Position numbers and translations under genes: made by a program. This document shows positions 15,561-23,917 of a DNA stretch of 64,000 nt, piece by piece. The stretch spans positions 2,542,001 to 2,606,000 of the forward strand of contig NZ_CP093300.1 in assembly GCF_022812285.1 (NCBI RefSeq). Reading direction: 5' to 3'. Numbering within the stretch: the first letter of the stretch is position 1; the number at the start of each line of letters is the position of its first letter. The notes beneath the pieces are model-generated. The model saw only the letters and a program-made list of their open reading frames with translations. It was not told the origin of the DNA and did not search any database. Origin of the DNA: Alkalihalobacillus sp. LMS39 (lineage in GTDB: Bacteria; Bacillota; Bacilli; Bacillales; Bacillaceae_F).

Positions 15561-16724
15561 ATGCATAATTTCGAATTTCAAAATGGCACAAAAATTATTT
15601 TTGGTAAAGATACAGAACAAAAGGTAGGACAAGAAACTGTTCCGTTCGGGAAAAAAATATTACTTCATTACGGTGGAGGAAGTATAAATAAGAGTGGCCT
15701 TTATGCTAAAGTTGTCGCTTCATTAACTGAACAAGGCATCGAAATATTTGAATTAGGTGGCGTTGTTCCAAACCCAAGGGTCAGCCTTGTGAGAGAAGGA
15801 ATTTCGCTTTGTAAAGAACATAATATCCCGTTTATTCTCGCAGTAGGAGGAGGAAGTGTCATCGATTCGGCTAAAGCGATAGCTGCTGGGGTGAAATATG
15901 ATGGTGACGTATGGGACTTTTTCACAGGAGATGCCCATGTAGGTGATTGTTTACCAATAGGAGTGATTTTAACGATTCCAGCTGCAGGAAGTGAAAGTAG
16001 TGCAGGAACCGTCATTACAAATGAAGATGGCTTATATAAACGAGCAACGGGTCATCCTTCGATGCGACCAGCATTTGCCATTTTAAATCCCGAACTTACA
16101 TATTCATTACCGGCATACCAAACAGCATGTGGGATTACTGATATGATCGCTCATATTTTAGAACGTTATTTTACAAATGAAATGAATGTAGAGTTAACAG
16201 ACCGTTTATGTGAAGCGACATTACGTACGATTATTTCAAATGCACAAACTGTATTAACAGACCCAACTAACTATCATGCCCGTGCTGAGATTATGTGGTC
16301 TGGCACGATTGCCCATAATGATTTATTAAGTACAGGTAGAATTGGGGATTGGGCTAGTCATGATATTGAACATGAAATTAGTGGTATTTATGATATTGCT
16401 CATGGAGCAGGCCTTGCGATTATTTTTCCAGCTTGGATGAAATATGTTTATAAGCATGACATTCATCGTTTTGCCCAATTTGCTCATCGTGTTTGGGATG
16501 TTGAGATTGATTTATATGATATCGAAAAAACAGCAAAAGAAGGAATAAAACGATTCGAGCAATTTCTACAATCTATCGGTATGCCAATTACATTAACAGA
16601 GGTTGAGATTGACGAGACCCATTTTAAGGAAATGGCAAAAAAAGCAACGGAACGATGGGAACTAGGAAACTTTGTGAAATTGAAAGAAGAAGATGTGTTA
16701 CAAATATTCCATTTAGCAAAATAA
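15561..16724 (+). CDS. Iron-containing alcohol dehydrogenase (YugJ/YugK-like)
   Basis: 387 residues, the same length class as B. subtilis YugJ, an NADH-dependent butanol dehydrogenase-like enzyme. The N-terminal Rossmann half has GGGSVIDSAKAIA, and the C-terminal half has the metal-binding pattern D195/H199-type (ITDMIAHILERYF) and SHDIEHEISGIYDIAHGAGLAI, supplying Asp and His ligands for Fe2+ or Zn2+. It reduces aldehydes or oxidises primary alcohols. AAAGGAGGAGG precedes the ATG. It is a single-gene unit. Confidence 0.88.
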   Translation: MHNFEFQNGTKIIFGKDTEQKVGQETVPFGKKILLHYGGGSINKSGLYAKVVASLTEQGIEIFELGGVVPNPRVSLVREGISLCKEHNIPFILAVGGGSVIDSAKAIAAGVKYDGDVWDFFTGDAHVGDCLPIGVILTIPAAGSESSAGTVITNEDGLYKRATGHPSMRPAFAILNPELTYSLPAYQTACGITDMIAHILERYFTNEMNVELTDRLCEATLRTIISNAQTVLTDPTNYHARAEIMWSGTIAHNDLLSTGRIGDWASHDIEHEISGIYDIAHGAGLAIIFPAWMKYVYKHDIHRFAQFAHRVWDVEIDLYDIEKTAKEGIKRFEQFLQSIGMPITLTEVEIDETHFKEMAKKATERWELGNFVKLKEEDVLQIFHLAK

Positions 16725-16737
16725 ATAGGATTTTATA

Positions 16738-16796
16738 AAGCTAGGACGTAACGAAAGTATGATAAAAGCATACACGGTTCGTATCCTAGCTTTTTT
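16738..16796 (+). terminator. Long imperfect terminator hairpin
   Basis: AAGCTAGGA at the base pairs with TCCTAGCTT and is followed by T6; an inner GTATG..GCATAC hairpin sits in the loop. Confidence 0.75.
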
Positions 16797-16903
16797 AATT
16801 TAAAGGGTTCCTCCGTCTTTCCCTCCAAAAAAAAGCTAGTCGGCATATCCGATTACCATTATAATGAAAAGACTTAAAACTTTTTTACTATGGAGTAGAT
16901 GGT

Positions 16904-18493
16904 ATGGCTGAGCAATTATTCATATTTACGGTTGTTGGAGTATTTGGAAGTTTACTTTGTTTATTTTTATGTATGTATGCTTTATTTACATTTAAATCTG
17001 CGCCAGGTGGAAGATATTATATCTTTGCTACTCTAATGTGTGCTATTTTTTCATTTTCCTATGTTCTAGAATTAAATAGTACAACGCTAGAAGCGATGAA
17101 GTTATGGTTAAAAGTTGAGTATTTAGCTTTGCCTTTTATTCCCGTATTTATTTTGCTCATGTGTGTAGAGTATGTCGGTCGAAAACCGCCTCCAATTCTC
17201 TTATTTTTTTTATATTTCATACCGCAACTAACTATCTTTTTTCATTTCACAAACGACTTGCACCACTATTACTATACTTCAGTTACCGTTTCAACAGATG
17301 GACCTTTTCCGCTTTTAGTGTTAGAAGGAGGGCTTTGGTTTTACGTCCATTCGATTTTCCTTTATGTATGTATAGCCGCAAGCTTATGTATATTGCTTAT
17401 TCATATGAAAAAAGTTCGATTCCGATTTAAAATGCAAATTTTTCTAATGGTCATCGGTCTTATTGTTCCGATTATCGGAAGTATGTTTTATTTAACTGGC
17501 ACTAGTCCATATGGGATCGACACAGGTCCCATTTCAATGAGTGTTGCTTTTTTATTTCATGGAGCTGCAATTCTTTCCTTGCAAATGTTTAATGTTGCTC
17601 CCATTGCTCGTGAAACCATTTTTGAAAATATGCAAGAAGGGGTTATTGTAGTAAATCAACAAAATAGGATTATCGATTATAATCATGCAATGAAAAGGAT
17701 TATTCCTTCTTTAGGAAATCATGTACTTGGGCGGTCCATTGCTGAAGTGTTACAACAACAACCTGAATTAAAGAACATCCTTATGTCCTATAAAGACTCT
17801 GATTACCATATGGAGAAGATAGAAACAACACGGCATTACGATATCCGATTTACCCCTGTTTATCGTAATCGTAAATCGTTTGTTGGTCGAGTTATTTCAT
17901 TTGTTGATGTTACTGAACGAGTAAAATTAGAAGAACAATTAACGTTATTAGCAAGTATGGACGGCTTAACACAAATTTTAAACCGGACTTTTTTTATGAA
18001 AAAAGCAGAACAAATCATCACATCTATAAAAGAACAAGAGGGGACTATTTCTTTTATTATGTTTGATATCGATCACTTTAAAATGGTCAATGATACGTAT
18101 GGCCATGAAGCTGGCGATAAAGTGTTAGTGGAAGTTATTCATGCAGCAAAAACTTGCTTACGTGATACTGACATTATTGGAAGATACGGTGGAGAAGAGT
18201 TTATTATCTGTTTACCAAATACGTCGGTGCTAGATGCTAGCTTAATCGCCAATGACATTCGTACCCTAGTATATGAAGCAATTATCACAGTAGATAGCGA
18301 TGACATTCGGGTTACGTCAAGTTTTGGAATTACGACAGAAAGCTTTTCTTTTGACCAACCACCTCTTTTACTAACAACCTTAATCCAACAAGCCGATAAA
18401 GCACTTTACGAGGCAAAACATCATGGTCGTAATTGCATCCAATTGTATTCATCTGAACCTGTACAAGAAGAGTTCATAGTAAACGAACGATAA
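16904..18493 (+). CDS. 7TM-PAS-GGDEF diguanylate cyclase
   Basis: 529 residues. The N-terminal seven-helix module (about 1-225) resembles the N-terminal 7TM region of some histidine kinases. A PAS domain follows (about 232-345; ENMQEGVIVVNQQNRIIDYN ... FVDVTERV), then a GGDEF domain (about 350-515). The active site reads GGEEF and is preceded by the inhibitory-site motif RDTD with the correct five-residue gap. The metal-site block is DIDHFKMVNDTYGHEAGD. It should make c-di-GMP in response to a membrane or small-molecule cue and be product-inhibited. No EAL domain is attached. Confidence 0.9.
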   Translation: MAEQLFIFTVVGVFGSLLCLFLCMYALFTFKSAPGGRYYIFATLMCAIFSFSYVLELNSTTLEAMKLWLKVEYLALPFIPVFILLMCVEYVGRKPPPILLFFLYFIPQLTIFFHFTNDLHHYYYTSVTVSTDGPFPLLVLEGGLWFYVHSIFLYVCIAASLCILLIHMKKVRFRFKMQIFLMVIGLIVPIIGSMFYLTGTSPYGIDTGPISMSVAFLFHGAAILSLQMFNVAPIARETIFENMQEGVIVVNQQNRIIDYNHAMKRIIPSLGNHVLGRSIAEVLQQQPELKNILMSYKDSDYHMEKIETTRHYDIRFTPVYRNRKSFVGRVISFVDVTERVKLEEQLTLLASMDGLTQILNRTFFMKKAEQIITSIKEQEGTISFIMFDIDHFKMVNDTYGHEAGDKVLVEVIHAAKTCLRDTDIIGRYGGEEFIICLPNTSVLDASLIANDIRTLVYEAIITVDSDDIRVTSSFGITTESFSFDQPPLLLTTLIQQADKALYEAKHHGRNCIQLYSSEPVQEEFIVNER

Positions 18494-18525
18494 AAGAGAA
18501 GGTGTGACAAACACCTTCTCTTTTT
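18494..18525 (+). terminator. Rho-independent terminator
   Basis: AGAGAAGGTGT / ACACCTTCTCT stem with a short loop followed by TTTT. Confidence 0.9.
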
Positions 18526-18695
18526 CGTCATAAAGTGTCCACTATGTGTTTATCCTAATAATCGTATACCATAAAAAATAAGTGTTCTGAAATCATTTAC
18601 TATTCTGTGTACTAGATGTATAGGCTTACATCCATTTACTCTTTTCAAGAGTTAAGGTACACTTTATCAGTATATTTGAATAAGGGGATAGAACG

Positions 18696-20234
18696 TTGGA
18701 GATTATAGAACAAATTACTCATTTGCAAGTGTTAAATCAATTTTGGATTTTATTATTTTTCCTCATACCAATGGTGTTAATTTCAAGAACCGTTGTTGCA
18801 GGAACAAGGTTCTCACCGATTCTAATCATCGTTATTTTCGGACTTTTACTCGGCTTTATTCTCGTGAATGTTGGTATTGCCTCACCAGGATTAGTTGAGT
18901 TTCCGTTTGTTGATTTTATGGCGCGAACTACGATTATTGCGTTAATTGTTTCTTTTTTCGTTGGGGGACAAGAACTTCGCAAAATTTTAGGAAACAAAAA
19001 ATTAGAAGTTGATGATATTGTTGTTCCTTGCGATGATGAAACAATTTTAGGGACAAGCCGTACACAATTTATTTTTATCATTCGGGCCTTTTTCTTATTA
19101 TTAGGGATTGAAGCTTTTGTTCGAATGATTTTACATGGGCAAGGAGCAGAAGGGTTGGCTGCTTACAATCCACTGATTGCTTATATTGGAATTGTCTTTG
19201 CTGTAATCCTTATTGATAATCGTGCTCAAATCAAAAACAAACATCAATATATACGCAAAGGCCTGCTCGAGCTAGTACTCATAATTGTTGTTTTATATCT
19301 TTCTTTTCATATTGCTCAAGCGATTAGTTCGGTAATTGCGCTTCCACAAATCTTTTTTGCGATGATGATTTCAGCTGCACTTGGAGCCATTTTTTATAAC
19401 TGGACATTTGGCCCAACGATACGTGCTCTATTATTTGCAGGGATACCAGTCGTTTTAGCTGCTAATTTTATGGTTGGTGGCTCCCGCATTGGCGATGCTT
19501 TTGCCATTGAAGGAATGAATGCCGTGTTAGCGTACGGGTTTTTCGGTCAATTATTATGGATGTTTGGTGGAATTGCCCTCGTGATGCTCATTGCACGAAC
19601 GTCACATGCCCGAAACTTAGCTCCAGGAATGGCTGGTTCCTTATCACATTCTGGCTTAACAGGTGCTTGTACGGCAGGTGATTTCGGTAGCATCGCCGCA
19701 AAACGTGCGCCGATTATGATTAACATTCCATTTTTTGGACATATATTTGTATTTTCGATTTTAGCGATTAGTGCCGAACGCGGTTCCCTTTGGTTCGGAC
19801 CAACTGCCGTTATTGTAGCGATCGGTGTTGGATTGACAGCTCTTGCATTATTTAATTTAAGAAAAGCTAATAATGATGATAGAAAAGAAGTAAAAGCTTT
19901 AATGCAATTTTCGTTCGGATGGCAAATATGTGCGGTGTTTGGTGGATTGATGTTGCTAAGTGTAAGTACAATGTCATTTGAATACACTACGATGGCCCAA
20001 ACGTCAGCGATATCTCATTTTGGCTTATTTGCAGCTATACAAGGGGAGATGTTTGGAACAGAAGCCGCCTTGCTCATCCCATTTATCTTTTCTATGCCGT
20101 TTTTAGTTCATCCATTAGTCTTTTATATGTTTGGGAAAGCAATGGAACGCAATGGGAATATGCCAAACAAACCAGTCTATATTCTAGCTATACTAGGAGT
20201 CATAGGAGTCGCTTTTGCACTCTTTCTTTCCTAA
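18696..20234 (+). CDS. Polytopic membrane protein, 12 or more TM, family not identified
   Basis: 512 residues with roughly 12-13 hydrophobic helices and one polar loop near residues 95-120 (KKLEVDDIVVPCDDETILGTSRTQ). A Gly/Ser-rich stretch near residues 310-335 (GMAGSLSHSGLTGACTAGDFGS) looks like a re-entrant or substrate-contact loop as seen in transporters. I do not recognise the family with confidence; an organic-anion or ion transporter is possible. TTG start behind AAGGGGAT. It is monocistronic, with a terminator downstream. Confidence 0.75.
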   Translation: MEIIEQITHLQVLNQFWILLFFLIPMVLISRTVVAGTRFSPILIIVIFGLLLGFILVNVGIASPGLVEFPFVDFMARTTIIALIVSFFVGGQELRKILGNKKLEVDDIVVPCDDETILGTSRTQFIFIIRAFFLLLGIEAFVRMILHGQGAEGLAAYNPLIAYIGIVFAVILIDNRAQIKNKHQYIRKGLLELVLIIVVLYLSFHIAQAISSVIALPQIFFAMMISAALGAIFYNWTFGPTIRALLFAGIPVVLAANFMVGGSRIGDAFAIEGMNAVLAYGFFGQLLWMFGGIALVMLIARTSHARNLAPGMAGSLSHSGLTGACTAGDFGSIAAKRAPIMINIPFFGHIFVFSILAISAERGSLWFGPTAVIVAIGVGLTALALFNLRKANNDDRKEVKALMQFSFGWQICAVFGGLMLLSVSTMSFEYTTMAQTSAISHFGLFAAIQGEMFGTEAALLIPFIFSMPFLVHPLVFYMFGKAMERNGNMPNKPVYILAILGVIGVAFALFLS

Positions 20235-20243
20235 TATTTAATG

Positions 20244-20287
20244 AAAAACCCCATGTAAACGAGTTTCGTTTTACGTGGGGTTTTTCT
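20244..20287 (+). terminator. Rho-independent terminator
   Basis: AAAAACCCCA(T)GTAAA ... TTTTAC(G)TGGGGTTTTT. Confidence 0.9.
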
Positions 20288-20305
20288 ATTTAGAAAAGCA
20301 ATGCT

Positions 20306-20334
20306 TTGACAGAATGAAGAAACCCCGCTACAAT
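20306..20334 (+). promoter_or_regulatory. Sigma-A promoter of zagA-like operon
   Basis: TTGACA (20306-20311), a 17-base spacer, TACAAT (20329-20334). The Zur box begins 6 bases downstream and covers the expected transcription start. Confidence 0.75.
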
Positions 20335-20339
20335 ACATA

Positions 20340-20358
20340 AATAAGAATCATTACGATT
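20340..20358 (+). promoter_or_regulatory. Zur box 1
   Basis: AATAAGAAT-C-ATTACGATT. The right half is the exact Bacillus Zur half-site and the left half is degenerate. Its position just past the -10 predicts repression when zinc is plentiful. Confidence 0.75.
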
Positions 20359-20377
20359 TATAAAAGGAGGAAATAAA

Positions 20378-21583
20378 ATGAGCATCATTCCAGTTACAGT
20401 ATTAAGCGGGTATTTAGGATCTGGAAAAACGACTGTACTTAATCATTTGTTAAAAAATCGTGACGGGGTTAGGGTAGCAGTCATCGTCAATGATATGAGT
20501 GAAATTAATATTGACGCGGATTTAATTGAACAAGGCGGAGATTTTTCAAGAACGGATGAAAAATTAGTGGAAATGTCAAATGGATGTATTTGCTGCACGC
20601 TAAGAGAGGACTTGCTAATCGAAGTGGAAAAATTAGCGAAAGCAGGAAATATTGATTATATCGTGATCGAATCAACCGGGATAAGTGAACCTGTTCCTGT
20701 TGCTCAAACGTTTTCTTACATAGATGAAGAACTCAACATTGATTTAACAAAATTCTGTCGTTTAGATACGATGGTTACGGTTGTTGATGCGAATCGGTTT
20801 TGGCATGATTTTCAATCGGGAGAATCATTACTTGACAGAAAAGAAGCGCTTGGAGATGAAGACACAAGGGAAATTGCTGATTTATTGATTGACCAAATTG
20901 AATTTTGTGATGTGATCGTCATTAATAAATGTGATTTAGTCACTGAAGAAGAAATCACAAAATTAGAACACGTTCTACGAAAGCTACAGCCGACTGCGAA
21001 ATTTATACGTACTTCACACGGAAAGGTTGAACCGAAAGAAATATTAAATACCCGTTTATTTAATTTTCATGAGGCAAGTCAATCTGCCGGCTGGCTGCGA
21101 GAATTAGAAGAGGGCGGTCATAAAGAACATACGCCTGAAACAGAAGAATACGGAATTTCCTCTTTTGTTTATAGTCGAAGAGAGCCGTTTCATTCTGTCA
21201 GATTTCAACGGTGGATTCAGTCGATGCCAAAAAACATCGTACGAGCGAAAGGCATTGTTTGGTGTGCAACTCGAAACAATCTTGCTTTACTCTTATCACA
21301 AGCGGGGCCATCTGTTTCCCTTGAGCCGATTTCGTATTGGGTAGCTAGTTTACCGGAAAAAGAAAAACAACAAATTTTAAAGCAAAACCCATATATTAAA
21401 CAACAATGGGATCCACAATACGGTGACCGTCATACAAAGCTAGTTTTTATTGGAACCGAACTCGAAAAAGAAAAAATCATGAAAGAGTTGGATGAGTGTC
21501 TACTGACAGATTCAGAAATAATTGAGGATTGGATTTCGTTTGAAGACCCGTTTACATGGGATGTTCAAAGACAACAAGCATAA
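20378..21583 (+). CDS. zagA: Zinc metallochaperone GTPase ZagA/YciC-like (COG0523)
   Basis: 401 residues, the length class of B. subtilis ZagA (YciC). The P-loop is GYLGSGKTT, the metal motif GCICC (C-x-C-C), then ESTG, the guanine motif NKCD and a CobW C-terminal domain (about 265-395). COG0523 GTPases of this group deliver zinc to client proteins under limitation. A sigma-A promoter and Zur box lie directly upstream, and AAAAGGAGG precedes the ATG. A SufU paralogue follows after 37 bases with no terminator between, so the two are likely co-transcribed. Confidence 0.88.
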   Translation: MSIIPVTVLSGYLGSGKTTVLNHLLKNRDGVRVAVIVNDMSEINIDADLIEQGGDFSRTDEKLVEMSNGCICCTLREDLLIEVEKLAKAGNIDYIVIESTGISEPVPVAQTFSYIDEELNIDLTKFCRLDTMVTVVDANRFWHDFQSGESLLDRKEALGDEDTREIADLLIDQIEFCDVIVINKCDLVTEEEITKLEHVLRKLQPTAKFIRTSHGKVEPKEILNTRLFNFHEASQSAGWLRELEEGGHKEHTPETEEYGISSFVYSRREPFHSVRFQRWIQSMPKNIVRAKGIVWCATRNNLALLLSQAGPSVSLEPISYWVASLPEKEKQQILKQNPYIKQQWDPQYGDRHTKLVFIGTELEKEKIMKELDECLLTDSEIIEDWISFEDPFTWDVQRQQA

Positions 21584-21620
21584 CCTTATACTAGCATAGT
21601 AACAGACTAGGAGGGAAAAT

Positions 21621-22040
21621 ATGCTCGACAATCTTTATCACAGTGTTGTGTTGGATCATGCAAAATCAAAACGAAACCATCGAAAAATAAATGGAAACAA
21701 TACACTCGTCAAACATTATAAAAACCCAACATGTGGTGATGTCATGACACTATATGTAAATGTAAGTGAGGAAAATACGATCCGTGATATTTCATTTGTT
21801 GGCGAGGGTTGCAGTATTAGTATGGCTTCATGTTCGATGATGACCACTCGACTTAAAGGCGTTACTTTAGAGGAAGCTTTTCAGTTACGTGAAGCAATGG
21901 AAACGATGATTCGGAAGGGAATTGAGCCAGAATCGATAGATCTTGGAGATGCGATTGCTTTAAAAGGTGTTCATCAACTAAAAGCTCGTCATAATTGTGC
22001 ATTAATGCCGTGGCAAGCCTTTGAGCGTATTCTACAATAG
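21621..22040 (+). CDS. SufU-like zinc-dependent sulfurtransferase paralogue
   Basis: 139 residues of the IscU/SufU family. The three ligand cysteines and the Asp are present in NPTCGD, GEGCSIS and HNCALMPW, with the SufU-type insertion between the second and third. An extra Cys occurs in ASCSMM, where ASASMM is usual. In Bacillus, SufU binds zinc and accepts sulfur from SufS. Here the gene is not in a suf operon but behind a Zur-controlled zinc GTPase, which suggests a zinc-stress version or a client of that GTPase. AGGAGG precedes the ATG. Confidence 0.85.
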   Translation: MLDNLYHSVVLDHAKSKRNHRKINGNNTLVKHYKNPTCGDVMTLYVNVSEENTIRDISFVGEGCSISMASCSMMTTRLKGVTLEEAFQLREAMETMIRKGIEPESIDLGDAIALKGVHQLKARHNCALMPWQAFERILQ

Positions 22041-22046
22041 ATTTTT

Positions 22047-22111
22047 CCTCCTACCGTTAATAAATACAATAAATATTATTTTATTGTTTGTAAATAGTAA
22101 GCGGTAGGAGG
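22047..22111 (+). promoter_or_regulatory. Hairpin sequestering the SASP ribosome site
   Basis: CCTCCTACCG (22047-22056) is the exact complement of CGGTAGGAGG (22102-22111), which contains the ribosome site of the next gene. An inner hairpin ACAATAAA / TTTATTGT (22066-22087) brings the arms together. If the transcript includes both arms, translation should be masked. No convincing sigma-G promoter was identified between the arms. Confidence 0.55.
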
Positions 22112-22119
22112 TGTGTTAT

Positions 22120-22737
22120 ATGACAAACTATAATCAAACTCAATTTTATGGACAACAATCTTCGTTTCAACAAGGGTTTGCAAATACCGATGTAAACCAA
22201 GTCAGACAGCAAAATGCCCAAGCTCAATTCGGTGGAATACAACAACAACAATATGGATTCCAGCAACCTACTTCACAATCAAATCAACAGTCAATGGCGG
22301 GAACTAACATTCAACAAGTAAGGCAACAAAATGCCCAATCCGCTCAAGGACAATACGGCCAACCGTTTGGACAACAAAGTTTTAACTCTCAGCAAAACTT
22401 TTTCGGTCAAGGGCAACCAAACTTTTCTTCAACAAATGTGCAGCAAGTAAGACAACAAAACCCGCAATCAGCTCAGCCAAATTTTGGCTATCAACAACAA
22501 AACCAACAAAACAATTTCGGTTCTTACCCTGGTGCGCAAACATCTTTTGCTGGTACAGATATTCAGCATGTAAGACAACAGAATGCTCAATCGGCACAAT
22601 CACAATATCAACCACAATATCAACAAGCTCAATTTGGTCAGTTCAATCAGCAACCAAACTCCCAACCAGGATTTATTGGGTCAAATGCACAACAAATTAG
22701 AAATCAAAACCAATTCGGTCAATTTCGTAATTTCTAA
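22120..22737 (+). CDS. Gamma-type small acid-soluble spore protein, five repeats
   Basis: 205 residues, very rich in Gln, Asn, Phe and Gly. Five copies of the gamma-SASP signature occur at about residues 23, 61, 104, 146 and 188: NTDVNQVRQQN, GTNIQQVRQQN, STNVQQVRQQN, GTDIQHVRQQN, GSNAQQIRNQN, with a period of roughly 42 residues. B. subtilis SspE has a shorter sequence with fewer such units, so this is an expanded form. Gamma-SASPs are forespore amino-acid stores degraded at germination. The ATG at 22120 lies 8 bases after TAGGAGG; the longer frame (GTG at 22111) overlaps the ribosome site. Confidence 0.85.
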   Translation: MTNYNQTQFYGQQSSFQQGFANTDVNQVRQQNAQAQFGGIQQQQYGFQQPTSQSNQQSMAGTNIQQVRQQNAQSAQGQYGQPFGQQSFNSQQNFFGQGQPNFSSTNVQQVRQQNPQSAQPNFGYQQQNQQNNFGSYPGAQTSFAGTDIQHVRQQNAQSAQSQYQPQYQQAQFGQFNQQPNSQPGFIGSNAQQIRNQNQFGQFRNF

Positions 22738-22740
22738 TTA

Positions 22741-22772
22741 GAAAGCCCTCCAATTGAGGGCTTTATTTTTGT
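22741..22772 (+). terminator. Terminator after gamma-SASP
   Basis: AAAGCCCTC, CAATT, GAGGGCTTT, then ATTTTT. Confidence 0.9.
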
Positions 22773-22774
22773 AA

Positions 22775-22952
22775 CGGACATTTATTCCTTTATTTCTTAA
22801 AAACTAGATGTTTTTCCGATTTTATAGGACATACGTTCCGCTATTTGACCAAATCGACAATAAAAGATATAAATTTTTATACTATAGCGGAACAGATGTC
22901 CGATACCTTTTGCAAAACGTCACTTTTTTTAAAAATAGCGGAATGAATGTCC
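22775..22952. repeat. Dispersed palindromic repeat R1, copy 1
   Basis: Forward motifs CGGACATTTATTCC (22775) and GGACATACGTTCCGCTATTT (22827), then reverse motifs TATAGCGGAACAGATGTCCG (22883) and AATAGCGGAATGAATGTCC (22934). An open frame across it is fortuitous. Other copies: 27729, 36402, 39062 and 53262. Confidence 0.8.
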
Positions 22953-23025
22953 ATTACCATCAGACTACAACGAAACGGACTGAATCTGTCGAAGTGAAAG
23001 TCGACAGCAATGTTCCCTCTTTTTA

Positions 23026-23163
23026 TTAAAACGATTTAATTGCCTGTTGCAGAGATTGGATACTTTGTTCTAAATCAACAGATTCAGTGTTATCATACGC
23101 TCTTTCTAACTCTTCTTTCACTGCTGTAAAATATCTCTCATTCAAAAAAACTCTTTTCATCAT
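23026..23163 (-). CDS. Possible small protein, 45 residues
   Basis: An open frame on the minus strand starting MMKRVFLNERYF and ending in a helical, charged sequence (EELERAYDNTESVDLEQSIQSLQQ). The composition looks protein-like, but no good ribosome site is present before the paired ATGs, and no family is recognised. Confidence 0.35.
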   Translation of the reverse strand: MMKRVFLNERYFTAVKEELERAYDNTESVDLEQSIQSLQQAIKSF

Positions 23164-23214
23164 ATTTTTCACGTTTAGTATGACCAAAGGAAGGAAAGAG
23201 GACGGAAAATGTTA

Positions 23215-23243
23215 TTGACAATTATTTATTCTCACAATATTAT
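23215..23243 (+). promoter_or_regulatory. Sigma-A promoter of tetR-ABC operon
   Basis: TTGACA, 17-base spacer, TATTAT, about 55 bases before the regulator start. Confidence 0.75.
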
Positions 23244-23282
23244 GAACGTATGAATAATTAATAAAAACGTTCATACGTTCAT
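23242..23282 (+). promoter_or_regulatory. Probable TetR autoregulatory operator
   Basis: A perfect 13-bp inverted repeat, ATGAACGTATGAA and TTCATACGTTCAT, separated by 15 bases and starting inside the -10 region. The position fits autorepression by the gene that follows. Confidence 0.65.
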
Positions 23283-23299
23283 GATGATGGAGGAGTTAA

Positions 23300-23917
23300 A
23301 TGCCACGAGGTTTTGATGAAATGGAACAAAAGCAAATAATTGAAAAAATAAAAAAAGTTGCGAGAGAACTGTTTTCACAAGCAGGAGTTAAAAAAACAAG
23401 CATAAAAGAGCTAACAGAAAGGGTTGGAATTGCACAAGGGTCTTTTTACAAGTTTTTCGAATCAAAGGAGCTCTTATATTTTGTTTTATTAGAAGAAGAT
23501 GAACTTGAAATAAAGCAAGAGGTTATGTCCCAGTTTTCCAATCTTGAAGAAATGGGACCATCCCAATTTGCTAATGTCATCGTATATGCGGTAAAACACA
23601 TTCAATCATACCCATTGCTATACCGGTTATATTCAACGGATGAATATGAATATGTCGTTCGCAAGCTACCTAAAGAAGTTCTTGACACTCATGGCCAAGA
23701 AGATACGATTAGTCTCACACCATTGTTACAACATTTACAACAAGCTGGTAAAGTACAAATGTCTATTAATTTTGATGTTGTTTCTGGTGCATTACGTGCC
23801 TTATTCTTGTTACCTTTACACAAAAAAGAAATTGGAGAAGCAGTATATATGGACACACTTTTGTTTATGGCTGAAGCAATTGCATATAACATCTTTAAGG
23901 AGGCAAGTGATGATTGA
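23300..23917 (+). CDS. TetR family transcriptional regulator
   Basis: 205 residues. The N-terminal TetR helix-turn-helix (about 10-55) includes FSQAGVKKTSIKELTERVGIAQGSFYKFFESKELLY. The C-terminal ligand-binding domain is variable. It heads an operon with an ABC ATPase and two permeases, overlapping the ATPase gene by 8 bases, and an inverted-repeat operator covers its promoter. The likely role is local repressor of the exporter, released by the exported compound or a related signal. Confidence 0.9.
   Translation: MPRGFDEMEQKQIIEKIKKVARELFSQAGVKKTSIKELTERVGIAQGSFYKFFESKELLYFVLLEEDELEIKQEVMSQFSNLEEMGPSQFANVIVYAVKHIQSYPLLYRLYSTDEYEYVVRKLPKEVLDTHGQEDTISLTPLLQHLQQAGKVQMSINFDVVSGALRALFLLPLHKKEIGEAVYMDTLLFMAEAIAYNIFKEASDD

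Noticed and set aside
22808-23029. 73-codon plus-strand frame
   Set aside because: It lies across R1 repeat copy 1, has no ribosome site, and its sequence is explained by the palindromic motifs.
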